Source: Mycobacterium avium subsp. avium (GTDB taxonomy: Bacteria > Actinomycetota > Actinomycetes > Mycobacteriales > Mycobacteriaceae). From it: a stretch of 64,000 nucleotides of DNA. The stretch is from NCBI RefSeq assembly GCF_009741445.1, contig NZ_CP046507.1, positions 4,712,001-4,776,000 on the forward strand, read 5' to 3'. Position 1 is the first letter of the stretch, and each line of letters starts with the position of its first letter. A program made the translations under genes and the position numbers. The notes below the pieces were generated by a model. That model was not told the origin of the DNA, made no database searches, and was given only the letters and a program-made list of their open reading frames with translations. Below, piece after piece: positions 17,705-26,670 of the stretch.

Positions 17705-18741
17705 TGCGGTGTGCACCTACCCGTCGGCTGCTGGAACAGCCGGACCGTGCGGACCGGGCCACCGGCCTGCAGGCCGTTGATCTTGAGCGTGATGTCGCAG
17801 GCGTAGAAGTTCACGAAGTCCCCGTAGGACCCGATGGCGCGCCCGATCATGTTCAGCGCGGTCGGCACCTTCTTGAGGTAGTCCTGCAGCTGGTCCTGCT
17901 GGTCGATCAGCGGCTGCTGCACGGCGTCGAGGTAGTTCAGCGTCTTGTGCAGCAGTGAGCGGTCCTCGGCGAGCAGGTCGGCGACGGTGCCGGCGGCGTT
18001 GCTGATGTGCGCGGTCCCGCCGGCCAGCTGGTCGCCGTGGTCCTTGAGCCCGGTGATCAACACCTCCAGGTTGTTGATCGTCTGGTCGAACTGCTGGCGG
18101 TGCCGGACGGTGGTGTCCAGCACGGTGTTCAGGTTCTTGATCACCTCGCCGATCGCCTGGTCGCGCTCGCCGAGCTGGCTGGTCAGCTGCGCGGTCTGGT
18201 CGAGGATGTCGTTGATGGTGCCGCCCTGGCCCTGGAACACGGTGACCAGCGCGGTGGCGATGGTGTTGACCTTCTGCGGGTCCAGCGCCCGGAACAGCGG
18301 CTTGAAACCACCGATCAACGCGTCGAGGTCGAGCGCGGGCTGGGTCCGCGACAGCGGGATGAACCCGCCGGGCGGCAGCACCTTGTCCGCGCCTTCGCCC
18401 TGACCGCGCTTGAGCTCCAGGTAGCGGTTGCCGATCAGGTCGAGGTAGCGGATCTGCGCCGTCGTCGACTGGTACAGCGGCACCGAGCGGTCGACGTTGA
18501 ATTCCACCCGTGCCCGCTTGCCGCCGTCGACCAGCTGCACCGAACTGACCTTGCCGACCTCGACCCCCGAGGCGCGGACGAACTGGCCGGCGCGCAGCCC
18601 GCTGATGTTGCTGAACTCCGCCGAGTACCCGTTGGTGCGGTCGAAGCGCATCTGACCGAACACCACGATGATCATCACGGTGAAGATCAGCAGCACCACC
18701 GAGAAGATGCTGAGTCTGACAAGGGTTCCGGTGATTTTCAT
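17701..18741 (-). CDS. mce1B: Mce-family protein Mce1B
   Basis: A 346-residue subunit, the shortest of the hexamer and without a proline tail. Anchor at residues 6-30 (LVRLSIFSVVLLIFTVMIIV), then the MCE domain (GLRAGQFVRASGVEVGKVSS). The helical region follows, with repeated Leu-rich segments consistent with a coiled tunnel (TAQLTSQLGERDQAIGEVIK). ATG start overlapping the mce1A stop (ATGA). C-terminal cysteines (NFYACDITL and GRCTPQ) could pair outside the membrane. Confidence 0.93.
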   Translation of the reverse strand: MKITGTLVRLSIFSVVLLIFTVMIIVVFGQMRFDRTNGYSAEFSNISGLRAGQFVRASGVEVGKVSSVQLVDGGKRARVEFNVDRSVPLYQSTTAQIRYLDLIGNRYLELKRGQGEGADKVLPPGGFIPLSRTQPALDLDALIGGFKPLFRALDPQKVNTIATALVTVFQGQGGTINDILDQTAQLTSQLGERDQAIGEVIKNLNTVLDTTVRHRQQFDQTINNLEVLITGLKDHGDQLAGGTAHISNAAGTVADLLAEDRSLLHKTLNYLDAVQQPLIDQQDQLQDYLKKVPTALNMIGRAIGSYGDFVNFYACDITLKINGLQAGGPVRTVRLFQQPTGRCTPQ

Positions 18742-20042
18742 GGGTTGATCGTGTTATCCCCTACCTGGCGGCCCCAGACGTACTCGAGCGCGTACGGCGA
18801 TCCGGTGTCCAGGTGGTTGTAGGGCGCGATGCTGTTGCCGGTGTCCATGATCAGCTCGGGCGCCGGCCACAGGTCGTGGGTGATCTTCTGCCAGCATCCG
18901 GGCGCGCCGCCCGGCCCGCCGCGGGCGTTCACCCGGGGCAGGTTCTCGGGATAGATGTAGGGGTTGGGCGCGCCGCCGACCACGCCGACGATCCCGCCCA
19001 CCATTGAGGCGATGACGGGCACCGCGGACACCGGGTTCGCGATGAGGCCCAGCCCGGAGAGCGCCTCGGTGTTCATGTTGAGTGAGTAGCCGTTGAAACC
19101 ACCCTCGGCCGCGCCGGTGGCGGGCAGCGCGTCGTGTTCGTTGCGCATCAGGCAGTAGATCTCGGGGCTGTAGGTGTCCAGCAGTTGAGCGGTGGGGATC
19201 AGGTCTTGGGCGCCGCGCGCCAGATACGGCCCGCCCTTGGTGAACAGCTCGGCCCCGGTGTTGCCGAATCCGGCCGCCGACAACAGCGCCTGGTCCAGAT
19301 CCTTCTGCTGGGCGTTGATCGTGCGCGAGGTGATCACCGCATTGTTGAGGAAGTCGAACAGGTCCGGCGACGCGTCCGCATAGGTGTCGCCAAGCGCCGC
19401 CAACCCCTGAATGTCCTTGCGCGCCTGCGGCATTCGTGGGTTCACGTCATCGAGCAACGCATTCGCGTTGACCACCGACTGGCCGAACTTCTCGCCCAGA
19501 CCCGACAACGACTGCGCGGCCGCGCTCAAGGTCAGATTCAGCTTGACCGGATCCACCTTCTCCGCGATCGAGGTGATCGTCTGGAACAGGGTGTTGATCT
19601 CGGTGGTGACCGAGCGGGCGTCGATGATGGTGTGCGGGGTGATCTTCTGCGGCGACGGGTGCGCCGGCGTCGTCAGCGACACGTACTTGCCGCCGAACAC
19701 CGTCGTCGCCTTGATGTCGGCGTTCACGTTCGACGGGATCAGCTTGAGATACCGCGGATACACCTCGAGGGTGAATTTCGCCGCCGGCTTGCCGTCGCGC
19801 ACCGTCTCCGAGATCGTGCCCACCCGCCCGATCTCGACGCCGTTGTAGGTCACCTTCGACCCCGGGTCCATCACCAGCCCGGCCCGCGACGCCAGCATCG
19901 TCAGGCTGGTCTTGGGGGTGAAGTTGCCGCGGAACTGGCCGTAGATCAGCGCCAGGGCCAGGGCGCCGACGACCAGGATCGCCAGCCCGGCCAGCTTGTA
20001 CGGCGGGGTCCGCGGGGCGTTGGTCTGGACGGGTCGGGCCAT
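18738..20042 (-). CDS. mce1A: Mce-family protein Mce1A
   Basis: A 434-residue founding member of the operon. Anchor at about residues 17-36 (AGLAILVVGALALALIYGQF). MCE domain near 38-120 (GLVMDPGSKVTYNGVEIGRV, then VNADIKATTVFGGKYVSLTT). Helical domain and a short ordered end (YALEYVWGRQVGDNTINP) almost identical to the M. tuberculosis protein as I remember it. It was first described as a host-cell entry factor and is now known as part of a fatty-acid importer. ATG start, 5 bp after yrbE1B. Confidence 0.95.
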   Translation of the reverse strand: MARPVQTNAPRTPPYKLAGLAILVVGALALALIYGQFRGNFTPKTSLTMLASRAGLVMDPGSKVTYNGVEIGRVGTISETVRDGKPAAKFTLEVYPRYLKLIPSNVNADIKATTVFGGKYVSLTTPAHPSPQKITPHTIIDARSVTTEINTLFQTITSIAEKVDPVKLNLTLSAAAQSLSGLGEKFGQSVVNANALLDDVNPRMPQARKDIQGLAALGDTYADASPDLFDFLNNAVITSRTINAQQKDLDQALLSAAGFGNTGAELFTKGGPYLARGAQDLIPTAQLLDTYSPEIYCLMRNEHDALPATGAAEGGFNGYSLNMNTEALSGLGLIANPVSAVPVIASMVGGIVGVVGGAPNPYIYPENLPRVNARGGPGGAPGCWQKITHDLWPAPELIMDTGNSIAPYNHLDTGSPYALEYVWGRQVGDNTINP

Positions 20043-20047
20043 GGCGG

Positions 20048-20917
20048 TTACACCGTGAGCGCGAAGTTGGGGTTGACGCCGTAGAGCGCCAACGCGGCGG
20101 CCAGCACGACGACCTGCACCGAGACCAGGGAGAACCGCATCGATCGACCGACGGCCTCACCGACGCCGACCGGCCCGCCGCCGGCGTTGTAGCCGTAGAA
20201 GCAGTGGGTGATCATCACCACCGCGGTGATGATGATGGCTTCCAGGAACGACCAGAACACGTCGTCGGGCCGCAGGAACGTGCGGAAGTAGTGCTCGTAG
20301 GTGCCGTTGGATTGGCCGTAGAGCACGGTCGTGGTGATCTGCGGGGACAGGAACGACATGATCATCGCCAGCGCGTAGAGCGGGATGATCACCACCAGCC
20401 CGGCCATGATCCGGGTGGTCGCCAGGAACGAAATCGACTTGATGCCCATCACTTCCAGGGCGTCGATCTCCTCGCTGATGCGCATGGCGCCCAGCTCCGC
20501 GGTGGCGCCGGCGCCGACCGTGGCGGCCATCGCGATGCCGGTGACGACGGGGGCGGCGATGCGCACGTTGATCAGCGCGGCGAAGAAGCCGGTGAACGCC
20601 TCGACACCGATGTTGCCCAGCGAGGCGAAACCCTGGATGGCGACCAGCGAGCTACCCGAGAGGGTGACGAAGCCGACGATGGCGACGGTGCCGCCGATGA
20701 CGGCCATGGCACCGGTGCCCATGCCGATCTGGGCGATCAGCCGCAGGGTCTCCTTGCGGTAGTGGCTCAGCGCGTGCGGGATGTGCGCGAGGGCCACCCC
20801 ACCGAACCAGGCCATCTGGCCGACGTCGTCGAGGCCGCGGGCGGCGGCCAGGCCGTAGCGGTTGAGGTTCTCGGCCGCCCGCGGGAAGCGCGAGCGAAAG
20901 ACGGCGGCGGTTGACAT
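20048..20917 (-). CDS. yrbE1B: YrbE1B, MlaE-type permease of the Mce1 transporter
   Basis: A 289-residue integral membrane permease (MlaE family). Five to six hydrophobic segments and the signature GAGATAELGAMRISEEIDAL are present; the latter is the EQ-loop-like helix that contacts the MceG ATPase. The start at ATG 20917 gives MSTAAVFRSRFPRA and a length equal to Rv0168; an upstream in-frame start would overlap yrbE1A and is not needed. One base pair separates it from the yrbE1A stop. The ATPase (MceG) is encoded elsewhere in mycobacteria and is not in this window. Confidence 0.94.
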   Translation of the reverse strand: MSTAAVFRSRFPRAAENLNRYGLAAARGLDDVGQMAWFGGVALAHIPHALSHYRKETLRLIAQIGMGTGAMAVIGGTVAIVGFVTLSGSSLVAIQGFASLGNIGVEAFTGFFAALINVRIAAPVVTGIAMAATVGAGATAELGAMRISEEIDALEVMGIKSISFLATTRIMAGLVVIIPLYALAMIMSFLSPQITTTVLYGQSNGTYEHYFRTFLRPDDVFWSFLEAIIITAVVMITHCFYGYNAGGGPVGVGEAVGRSMRFSLVSVQVVVLAAALALYGVNPNFALTV

Positions 20918-20918
20918 G

Positions 20919-21734
20919 TCAGTGCCCCGTCCCGAATCGCACACCGATCGTGGTCAGCACCACGTTGACCGCGTACAGCGCGACCACGCACAGCACCACG
21001 GTCTCGTTGACGGCGGTGCCGAGCCCCTTGGAGCCGCCGCGCACGGTCAGCCCGCGGAAGCACCCGACCAGCCCCGCGATCAGGCCGAAGACGGCGGCCT
21101 TGACCGTCGCGATGACCACCTCGGGCAGGCCGGTGATGGTGGTCAGGGTGGCCAGGTACGCACCACCCGACACGTTCTGCAGGTAGACCCCGAACAAGTA
21201 GCCCCCGACCAGGCCGACGGTGATCACCAGGCCGTTGAGCAGGGTGGCGACCAGGGTCGCGGCGATCACCCGGGGCACCACCAGCCGGTGGATCGGGTCG
21301 ATGCCGAGCACCTCCATCGCGTCGATCTCTTCGCGGATGGTGCGCGCCCCCAGGTCCGCGCAGATCGCCGTCGACCCGGCGCCGGCGACCACCAGCACGG
21401 TGGTCAGCGGGCCGAGCTGGGTGACGGCGCCGATGGCCGCGCCGGCGCCCGACAGGTCGGCCGCCCCGAACTGGGCGAGCAGCACATTGAGGGTGAAGAT
21501 CAGCAGCACGGTCAACGGGATCGACACCATGATGGTGGGCAGGAACGCCACCCGCATGATGAACCAGCACTGCAGGACGAACTCGCGCCACTGGAACGGC
21601 CAGCGGAACAACGCTTTCCCGGTGAGCACGCACATCCGGAAGAAGCCACCGACAAGGGTCAGCGGGGTCTCCAACTGGTCGCGCAGATAGCCCACCAAGT
21701 AGGGACCCCGTCGACTTGTCGACGTTGAAGTCAC
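20919..21734 (-). CDS. yrbE1A: YrbE1A, MlaE-type permease of the Mce1 transporter
   Basis: A 271-residue permease paired with YrbE1B. The corresponding helix reads GAGSTAICADLGARTIREEI followed by DAMEVLGIDPI. GTG start at 21734, opening with a short Ser/Thr-rich tail (TSTSTSRRG). It heads the permease/mce block, but a 299-bp gap separates it from fadD5 upstream, so a second promoter before yrbE1A is possible. Together the two YrbE proteins form the inner-membrane core through which fatty acids pass. Confidence 0.94.
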   Translation of the reverse strand: MTSTSTSRRGPYLVGYLRDQLETPLTLVGGFFRMCVLTGKALFRWPFQWREFVLQCWFIMRVAFLPTIMVSIPLTVLLIFTLNVLLAQFGAADLSGAGAAIGAVTQLGPLTTVLVVAGAGSTAICADLGARTIREEIDAMEVLGIDPIHRLVVPRVIAATLVATLLNGLVITVGLVGGYLFGVYLQNVSGGAYLATLTTITGLPEVVIATVKAAVFGLIAGLVGCFRGLTVRGGSKGLGTAVNETVVLCVVALYAVNVVLTTIGVRFGTGH

Positions 21735-22033
21735 CGCTGCCCCCTCCGGCCGTCTCCGCGCGCCTGGTGGCGCGGCACATCGTCTAGCACGCCTGTCTCC
21801 CTCACCGCTACGCGGCTGGGGGTGCCCCCACCTCGCCCCGACTCAACGTGTGTGACCATCGGCTCCCTACTGGCAAGTAGTAACGGAGACCACAGGAATG
21901 TACCCGATGGCCAATCACGTGTGAACCGCATCCGCACAATTAACCCTTCGTCAACAACGGGCAAACGTTACAGCGTCCGTCAACTTTCCTTTCTGGTCCC
22001 AGAACCTCTTGCCCCGGAATGGATTTAGCCGAT
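21735..22033. other. 299-bp gene-free gap between fadD5 and yrbE1A
   Basis: I see no convincing open frame here. On the minus strand the segment nearest yrbE1A is GC-rich and holds a near-perfect palindrome, TGGGGGTGCCCCCA at 21817-21830 (6-bp arms, 2-nt centre), 83 bp before the start codon. The fadD5-proximal half (21890-22020) is distinctly more AT-rich, with short TTAATT/TCAAC tracts. Either an internal promoter or an RNA-processing/attenuator structure could sit here; the sequence alone does not decide. Confidence 0.5.
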
Positions 22034-23629
22034 TCATCCGCCTCCGTAGCGGATCCGCAGCTCAGTCTTGAGCACCTTGCCGGCAGGGTTGCGCGGCAGC
22101 GCGTCGACGATCTCGAGCGCCTTCGGGTGCTTGTAGCGCGCCAACCGTTCGGTCAGGAACTCGTCGAGATCTTCGAGCGCCAAATTGTCGTTCGCGACAG
22201 CGGCGACCGCGATGGGCACCTCGCCCCACTTCTCGTGCGCCCGGCCGATGACGGCGACCTCGACGATGTCGGGGTGGCTGGCCAGCACGTTCTCCACCTC
22301 GGCGCAGTAGATGTTCTCGCCGCCGGAGATGATCATGTCCTTCTTGCGGTCGACCACCCAGACGTAGCCGTCCTCGTCCATGCGCACCAGGTCGCCGGAG
22401 TGAAACCAGCCGCCCGCGAACGCTTCCGCGGTGGCCTCCGGGTTGTTCCAGTAGCCGCTCATCAAAGTCGGTGCGCGATAGACGATTTCGCCGACCTCGC
22501 CGACGGGCACGTCGTTCATGTTTTCGTCGACCACCCGGGCCGCCACGGTGGGGATGACCTTGCCGACCGAGCCGCGCTTACGGATGGCGTCCTCGCCGAG
22601 CAGCATGCAGGTGACCGGCGACATCTCGGTCTGGCCGAACGCGGCCAGAATCTGGGTGCCGGGGAACATGGCCGACATCTCGCGCAGCAGGGCGTCCGGC
22701 GCCGGTGCGGCCCCCCAGGAGATCACCCGCAGCTTCAGGTCGCGCGGCCGTGCCCTCTGTTCGGCGCACACCGCCTGCCATTGCGCGGGTACCAGGAAGA
22801 TCCCGGTGACCTTCTCCGCGGCCAGCACGTCGAGCAGTTGCCCGGGCTCGAACGCGCCGAGCGGATAGATCACGGTGGGGATGCCGAGCAGCAGCCCGGT
22901 CAGCATGTTGCCGATGCCTGCGATGTGAAAGAACGGCACCCCGATGAACCCCACGTCGTTGTTGATGTCGGCGCCGTTGGTGTACAGCCCCGTCATCGTC
23001 TGGCCGGTCAGATTGGTGTGGGTGAGCACGGCGCCCTTCGGCCGGCCGGTGGTGCCCGAGGTGTACATGATCAGCGCCGCCGCGTCGTTCGGGATGTCGA
23101 CGGGTTGGTGCGCCGCCCCGGTCTCGTCGATCAGGTCGTCATAGCCCAGCACGGCGTCGTCGGAGGAGCCGCCGGCCACCACGACGGTGTCGAGCAGCGA
23201 CTCGATGTCGCGCACCCCGGTGGCCACCGGGGCGAGTACGGCCTCGGTGATGACCACCCGCGCCTGGCAATCCTGCACCAGGAAGGCGATTTCGGCCGCG
23301 GTGAGCCGGAAGTTCAGCGGCACCGCGATGGCCCCGAGCATGTTGATCGCCAGCACCGACTCCATGAACTCGGGGCGGTTGAGCATCAGGACCATCACCC
23401 GGTCGCCGAAGCCGACCCCCCGCCGGCTCAGCGCGTCGGCCAGCGCCCGCACCCGGCCGTGCAGCTCCCCCCACGTCAGGCCCTTGCCGAGGAACCGCAG
23501 CGCCGTCGCGTTCGGCTGCATCAGCGCGTGCCGTTCCAGCTGGTTCACCCAGTTCTGCCGGCGGGACAGGTACGGCTGCTCGTTCGCCTGAGTCGGATGG
23601 TGTGCCAATTGGGCGGTCAAACTCAACAC
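22034..23629 (-). CDS. fadD5: Fatty-acyl-CoA synthetase FadD5
   Basis: A 531-residue ANL-superfamily enzyme that activates fatty acids to acyl-CoA. The AMP-binding P-loop YTSGTTGRPKGAVLTHTNLT lies near residue 195. The A5 motif AAFGQTEMSPVTCML and the A7/A8 segments (GGWFHSGDLVRMDEDGYVWV, then DRKKDMIISGGENIYCAEVE) are intact, and the catalytic Lys region PRNPAGKVLKTELR is present. GTG start. As first gene of the mce1 operon it probably activates fatty acids delivered by Mce1. The regulator gene diverges from it. Confidence 0.94.
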   Translation of the reverse strand: MLSLTAQLAHHPTQANEQPYLSRRQNWVNQLERHALMQPNATALRFLGKGLTWGELHGRVRALADALSRRGVGFGDRVMVLMLNRPEFMESVLAINMLGAIAVPLNFRLTAAEIAFLVQDCQARVVITEAVLAPVATGVRDIESLLDTVVVAGGSSDDAVLGYDDLIDETGAAHQPVDIPNDAAALIMYTSGTTGRPKGAVLTHTNLTGQTMTGLYTNGADINNDVGFIGVPFFHIAGIGNMLTGLLLGIPTVIYPLGAFEPGQLLDVLAAEKVTGIFLVPAQWQAVCAEQRARPRDLKLRVISWGAAPAPDALLREMSAMFPGTQILAAFGQTEMSPVTCMLLGEDAIRKRGSVGKVIPTVAARVVDENMNDVPVGEVGEIVYRAPTLMSGYWNNPEATAEAFAGGWFHSGDLVRMDEDGYVWVVDRKKDMIISGGENIYCAEVENVLASHPDIVEVAVIGRAHEKWGEVPIAVAAVANDNLALEDLDEFLTERLARYKHPKALEIVDALPRNPAGKVLKTELRIRYGGG

Positions 23630-23791
23630 TTCCCTTCACTCGCGCACCGCTTGCGCCAGGTTGATATTTGATAAAACTTAGTGTTGTGTGGGTCACATTA
23701 TGGCGTTGACGGTCTACTGACAAGCCCCCGTCGACACCGGTCAAAACGTAAACCCCGTCCCGCCAAGCCACTGAAAGCCCTGGCAAGCCCC
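23630..23791. promoter_or_regulatory. Divergent promoter region fadD5/mce1 - mce1R
   Basis: A 162-bp region between the two start codons. Positions 23660-23705 form an AT-rich core (TTGATATTTGATAAAACTTA then GTGTTGTGTGGGTCACATTA) in otherwise GC-rich sequence. It contains a tandem TTGATA/TGATAA and an interrupted TGTG-TGGGT-CACA. This is the expected position for the mce1 promoter and the Mce1R binding site; the precise operator is not assigned. Confidence 0.6.
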
Positions 23792-24493
23792 GTGAACGCA
23801 CCGATGTCCATGCAGCCGAGGAGCCGGCGGCCGCTGCGCCGGGCCCAGTTGTCCGACGAGGTCGCGGGGCACCTGCGGGCCGCGATCATGTCCGGCGCGC
23901 TGCGGCCGGGCACCTTCATCCGGCTCGACGAGACCGCGGCCGAGCTCGGCGTCAGCGTCACCCCGGTGCGCGAGGCCCTGCTGAAGCTGCGCGGCGAGGG
24001 CATGGTGCAGCTGGAACCGCACCGCGGTCACGTGGTGCTGCCGCTCACCCGCCAAGACATCGAGGACATCTTCTGGCTGCAGGCGACCATCGCCAAGGAG
24101 CTGGCCGCCGCGGCCACCGACCACATCACCGACACCGAGATCGACGAGCTGGATCGCATCAACGACGCGCTCGCCGCGGCCGTCGGGTCCGGCGACGCCG
24201 AGACCATCGCGGGCCTCGAGTTCGGCTTCCACCGGGTCTTCAACCAGGCCAGCGGCCGGATCAAGCTGGCCTGGTTCCTGCTCAACGCCGCCCGCTACAT
24301 GCCGGTGCTGGTGTACGCCGCCGACCCGCAGTGGGGGCGGGCCGCCGTCGACAACCACCGGCAACTGATCGCCGCGCTGCGCCGCCGCGACACCGCCGCG
24401 GTGATCGAGCACACGGTCTGGCAGTTCACCGACGCGGCGGCGCGGCTGACCGCGATGCGCGACCGCACCGGCACGCCGAGCAACCGGGGTTAG
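23792..24493 (+). CDS. mce1R: GntR/FadR-type repressor of the mce1 operon (Mce1R, Rv0165c-like)
   Basis: A 233-residue regulator. The N-terminal winged HTH (about residues 18-80) contains LSDEVAGHLRAAIMSGALRP then LGVSVTPVREALLKL, followed by a FadR C-terminal all-helical FCD ligand domain. Start at GTG 23792, which gives NAPMSMQP as in Rv0165c; a longer in-frame extension upstream would cover the operator region. It diverges from fadD5. In M. tuberculosis Mce1R represses mce1 during infection; the ligand is likely a fatty acid derivative (inference). Its stop overlaps the TB18.5 gene by 4 bp, tail to tail. Confidence 0.93.
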   Translation: MNAPMSMQPRSRRPLRRAQLSDEVAGHLRAAIMSGALRPGTFIRLDETAAELGVSVTPVREALLKLRGEGMVQLEPHRGHVVLPLTRQDIEDIFWLQATIAKELAAAATDHITDTEIDELDRINDALAAAVGSGDAETIAGLEFGFHRVFNQASGRIKLAWFLLNAARYMPVLVYAADPQWGRAAVDNHRQLIAALRRRDTAAVIEHTVWQFTDAAARLTAMRDRTGTPSNRG

Positions 24494-24930
24494 TTCGCGG
24501 CCAGCTGCTCGGCGCGCTGCTTGAGGTTGTCGGCCAGGTGGTCGAGCACGTTGTTCAGCATCGACTTCACCATCGGCGCGGGCACCGGCATCGACGGCTC
24601 GACGTCGATGTCCACCGTCAGCAGGCTCGAGGCGCCCATCTCCACCACGCTGAACAGCTGCTCCTGCTTCTTGAACAGCTCCCCCTGCTGCATGACGGTC
24701 TGGATCTGGTTCGGCCCCGGGTAGTAGACGGCCTGGATGTAGACGCCCTCGAAGCCCTGGTAGGCGGCGTCCAGCCGCAACTGGCTGGGGCGGCCGTCGT
24801 CGTAGCGGGCCAGCACCCAGCAGCCCGTGACCCCGTCACTCCACTCCGGGTACCGCTCGAAATCGGCGACGATGGCCATGATCGCGGCGGCGTCGGTGTT
24901 GACCTCGACGGTCTTGCTCAAAACGGGCAT
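24490..24930 (-). CDS. TB18.5: SRPBCC/START-like protein (TB18.5, Rv0164-like)
   Basis: A 146-residue helix-grip (SRPBCC) protein of the polyketide-cyclase/lipid-binding type. It has the typical opening VLSKTVEVNTDAAAIMAIVA, then DFERYPEWSDGV and a long C-terminal helix (MVKSMLNNVLDHLADNLKQR). A hydrophobic pocket binding a lipid or aromatic is expected from the fold. Start is ATG 24930; a GTG at 24951 would add 7 residues (MPRYASR), which are also present in the M. tuberculosis product, so both are plausible. Adjacent to the mce1 regulator as in H37Rv. Confidence 0.9.
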   Translation of the reverse strand: MPVLSKTVEVNTDAAAIMAIVADFERYPEWSDGVTGCWVLARYDDGRPSQLRLDAAYQGFEGVYIQAVYYPGPNQIQTVMQQGELFKKQEQLFSVVEMGASSLLTVDIDVEPSMPVPAPMVKSMLNNVLDHLADNLKQRAEQLAAN

Positions 24931-24973
24931 GCGCGAAGCATAACGGGGCACGCGAAAGTCCCAGCGCCGGGCG

Positions 24974-25459
24974 CTATTTCGGTGCGGCGTCCCCGACGGC
25001 GGCGCCGGCCAGCAGGGTCCGGATCGGGTCGGGGATGGGCACCGGCTTGCGGGTGTCCCGGTCGACGTAGACGTGCACCCAATGCCCCAGCGCGGTGATG
25101 GGCTCGGCGCTGCCCGGCGCCGCGGACCGGAACACGCCCAGCCGGTAGGTGACGCTGCTGCGGCCCAACCGGGTGACGGCCAGCCCCACCTGCAGGCCCT
25201 CGGGGAAGTGCAGTTCGGAGAGGTACCGGCAGCCCGACTCGGCGACGATGCCCAGCGCGGGCGTGGTGAGCGGGTCCAGGCCGGTGCTGGTGTTGATCCA
25301 GCCGTTGATGGCGGTGTCGAATAGTTGGTAGTAGACCGCGTTGTTGAGGTGGCCGAACATGTCGTTGTCTGCCCACCGGGTGCCCACCGGCCACAGCACC
25401 GGGAAGTCGTTGCTGGTCAACCCCTCCGGGGCGGGGGGAACTACGGGAGCCGACGCCAT
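24974..25459 (-). CDS. HotDog-fold acyl-CoA thioesterase (Rv0163-like)
   Basis: A 161-residue single-HotDog protein of the 4-hydroxybenzoyl-CoA thioesterase type. The catalytic-loop segment TRWADNDMFGHLNNAVYYQL (about residues 28-47) includes the Asp expected to act in hydrolysis and the HLNN contact. The second half supplies the remaining beta-strands (LGRSSVTYRLGVFRS). It probably hydrolyses a short or aromatic acyl-CoA. It is in the same orientation as TB18.5, 43 bp upstream of it, and may be cotranscribed with it. ATG start. Confidence 0.87.
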   Translation of the reverse strand: MASAPVVPPAPEGLTSNDFPVLWPVGTRWADNDMFGHLNNAVYYQLFDTAINGWINTSTGLDPLTTPALGIVAESGCRYLSELHFPEGLQVGLAVTRLGRSSVTYRLGVFRSAAPGSAEPITALGHWVHVYVDRDTRKPVPIPDPIRTLLAGAAVGDAAPK

Positions 25460-25473
25460 GGTTGTATTCCAGC

Positions 25474-26586
25474 ATGTCCGGAATTCGGGGAGCGGTGCTG
25501 CAGCGCATCGGGGCGCCCCGGCCGTATGCGCGCTCGCGACCGATCAGCATCACCGACGTGGAGTTGGCGCCCCCGGGGCGCGACGAGGTCTTGGTCCGCA
25601 TCGAGGCGGCCGGCATCTGCCATTCCGACCTGTCGGTGGTCGACGGCAACCGGGTGCGCCCGGTGCCGATGCTGCTCGGTCACGAGGCGGCCGGGATCGT
25701 CGAGCGCGTCGGTCCCGGGGTCGCCGACCTGGCCGTGGGCGCCCGGGTGGTGCTGGTGTTCCTGCCGCGCTGCGGCCGGTGCGCGGCGTGCGCCACCGAG
25801 GGCCTGACGCCGTGTGAACCGGGCAGCGCGGCCAACGGGGCCGGCACGCTGCTGGGCGGCGATATTCGGCTCAGCCGGGCCGGCCGGCCGGTGTATCACC
25901 ACCTCGGGGTCTCGGGGTTCGCCACGCACGCGGTGGTCAACCGGGCCAGCGCGGTCGAGGTGCCGCCCGACGTGCCGGCCGAGGTCGCCGCGCTGCTCGG
26001 CTGCGCGGTGCTGACCGGCGGCGGCGCGGTGCTCAACGTGGGCCGCCCCGCGCCGGGCCAGACGGTCGCCGTCGTCGGGCTGGGCGGCGTGGGGATGGCG
26101 GCGCTGCTGACCGCGCTCACCTACGACGGCGTTCCGGTGGTCGCCGTCGACCAGCTGCCGGAGAAGCTGGCCGCGGCCCGGCGGTTGGGCGCGCACCAGG
26201 CGTACACGCCGCAGCAGGCCGTCGAGGCGCGGGTGAAGGCGGCGGTGGTGATCGAAGCCGTCGGCCATCCCGCCGCGCTGCAGACCGCGATCGACCTGAC
26301 GGCCCCCGGCGGGCGTACCATCACCGTCGGCCTGCCGCCGCCGGACGCGCGGATCACGGTGTCGCCGTTGGGTTTTGTGGCCGAGGGCCGGTCGCTGATC
26401 GGCAGCTACCTCGGTTCGGCGGTGCCGAGCCGGGACATCCCCCGGTTCGTCGAGCTGTGGCGCGCGGGCCGGCTGCCGGTGGAATCGCTGGTGTCGTCCA
26501 CGATCCGGCTGGAAGACATCAACGAGGCGATGGATCATCTGGCCGACGGCACCGCGGTGCGCCAGCTGATCCGGTTCGACGCCTAA
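25474..26586 (+). CDS. adhE1: Zinc-type alcohol dehydrogenase AdhE1 (Rv0162c-like)
   Basis: A 370-residue class III-like medium-chain dehydrogenase. Catalytic zinc ligands are seen in AAGICHSD and GHEAAG. The structural-zinc cysteine lobe is CGRCAACATEGLTPC, and the NAD-binding motif is VAVVGLGGVGMAALL. ATG 25474 chosen, a TTG lies 12 nt upstream. In H37Rv this gene is next to Rv0161; here it is the last conserved gene before the restriction island, so the island's left edge falls within about 75 bp of its stop. Confidence 0.9.
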   Translation: MSGIRGAVLQRIGAPRPYARSRPISITDVELAPPGRDEVLVRIEAAGICHSDLSVVDGNRVRPVPMLLGHEAAGIVERVGPGVADLAVGARVVLVFLPRCGRCAACATEGLTPCEPGSAANGAGTLLGGDIRLSRAGRPVYHHLGVSGFATHAVVNRASAVEVPPDVPAEVAALLGCAVLTGGGAVLNVGRPAPGQTVAVVGLGGVGMAALLTALTYDGVPVVAVDQLPEKLAAARRLGAHQAYTPQQAVEARVKAAVVIEAVGHPAALQTAIDLTAPGGRTITVGLPPPDARITVSPLGFVAEGRSLIGSYLGSAVPSRDIPRFVELWRAGRLPVESLVSSTIRLEDINEAMDHLADGTAVRQLIRFDA

Positions 26587-26634
26587 TCGCGGACTAGGCG
26601 GACATCGCCACGCCAACCACCCGCAACGACCCTC

Positions 26635-26662
26635 TGGACAGGCGATAATTTCGTATTACACT
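26635..26662 (+). promoter_or_regulatory. Candidate promoter for the toxin-hsdR unit (probably leaderless)
   Basis: A -35-like TGGACA (26635-26640, five of six to TTGACA) and a -10-like TACACT (26657-26662, fits TANNNT) are spaced by 16 bp. A transcript starting about 7 nt downstream would begin at or next to the GTG at 26671, giving a leaderless mRNA, a common arrangement in mycobacteria. No ribosome site precedes that GTG, which fits. Confidence 0.5.
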
Positions 26663-26670
26663 TGGGTGCT

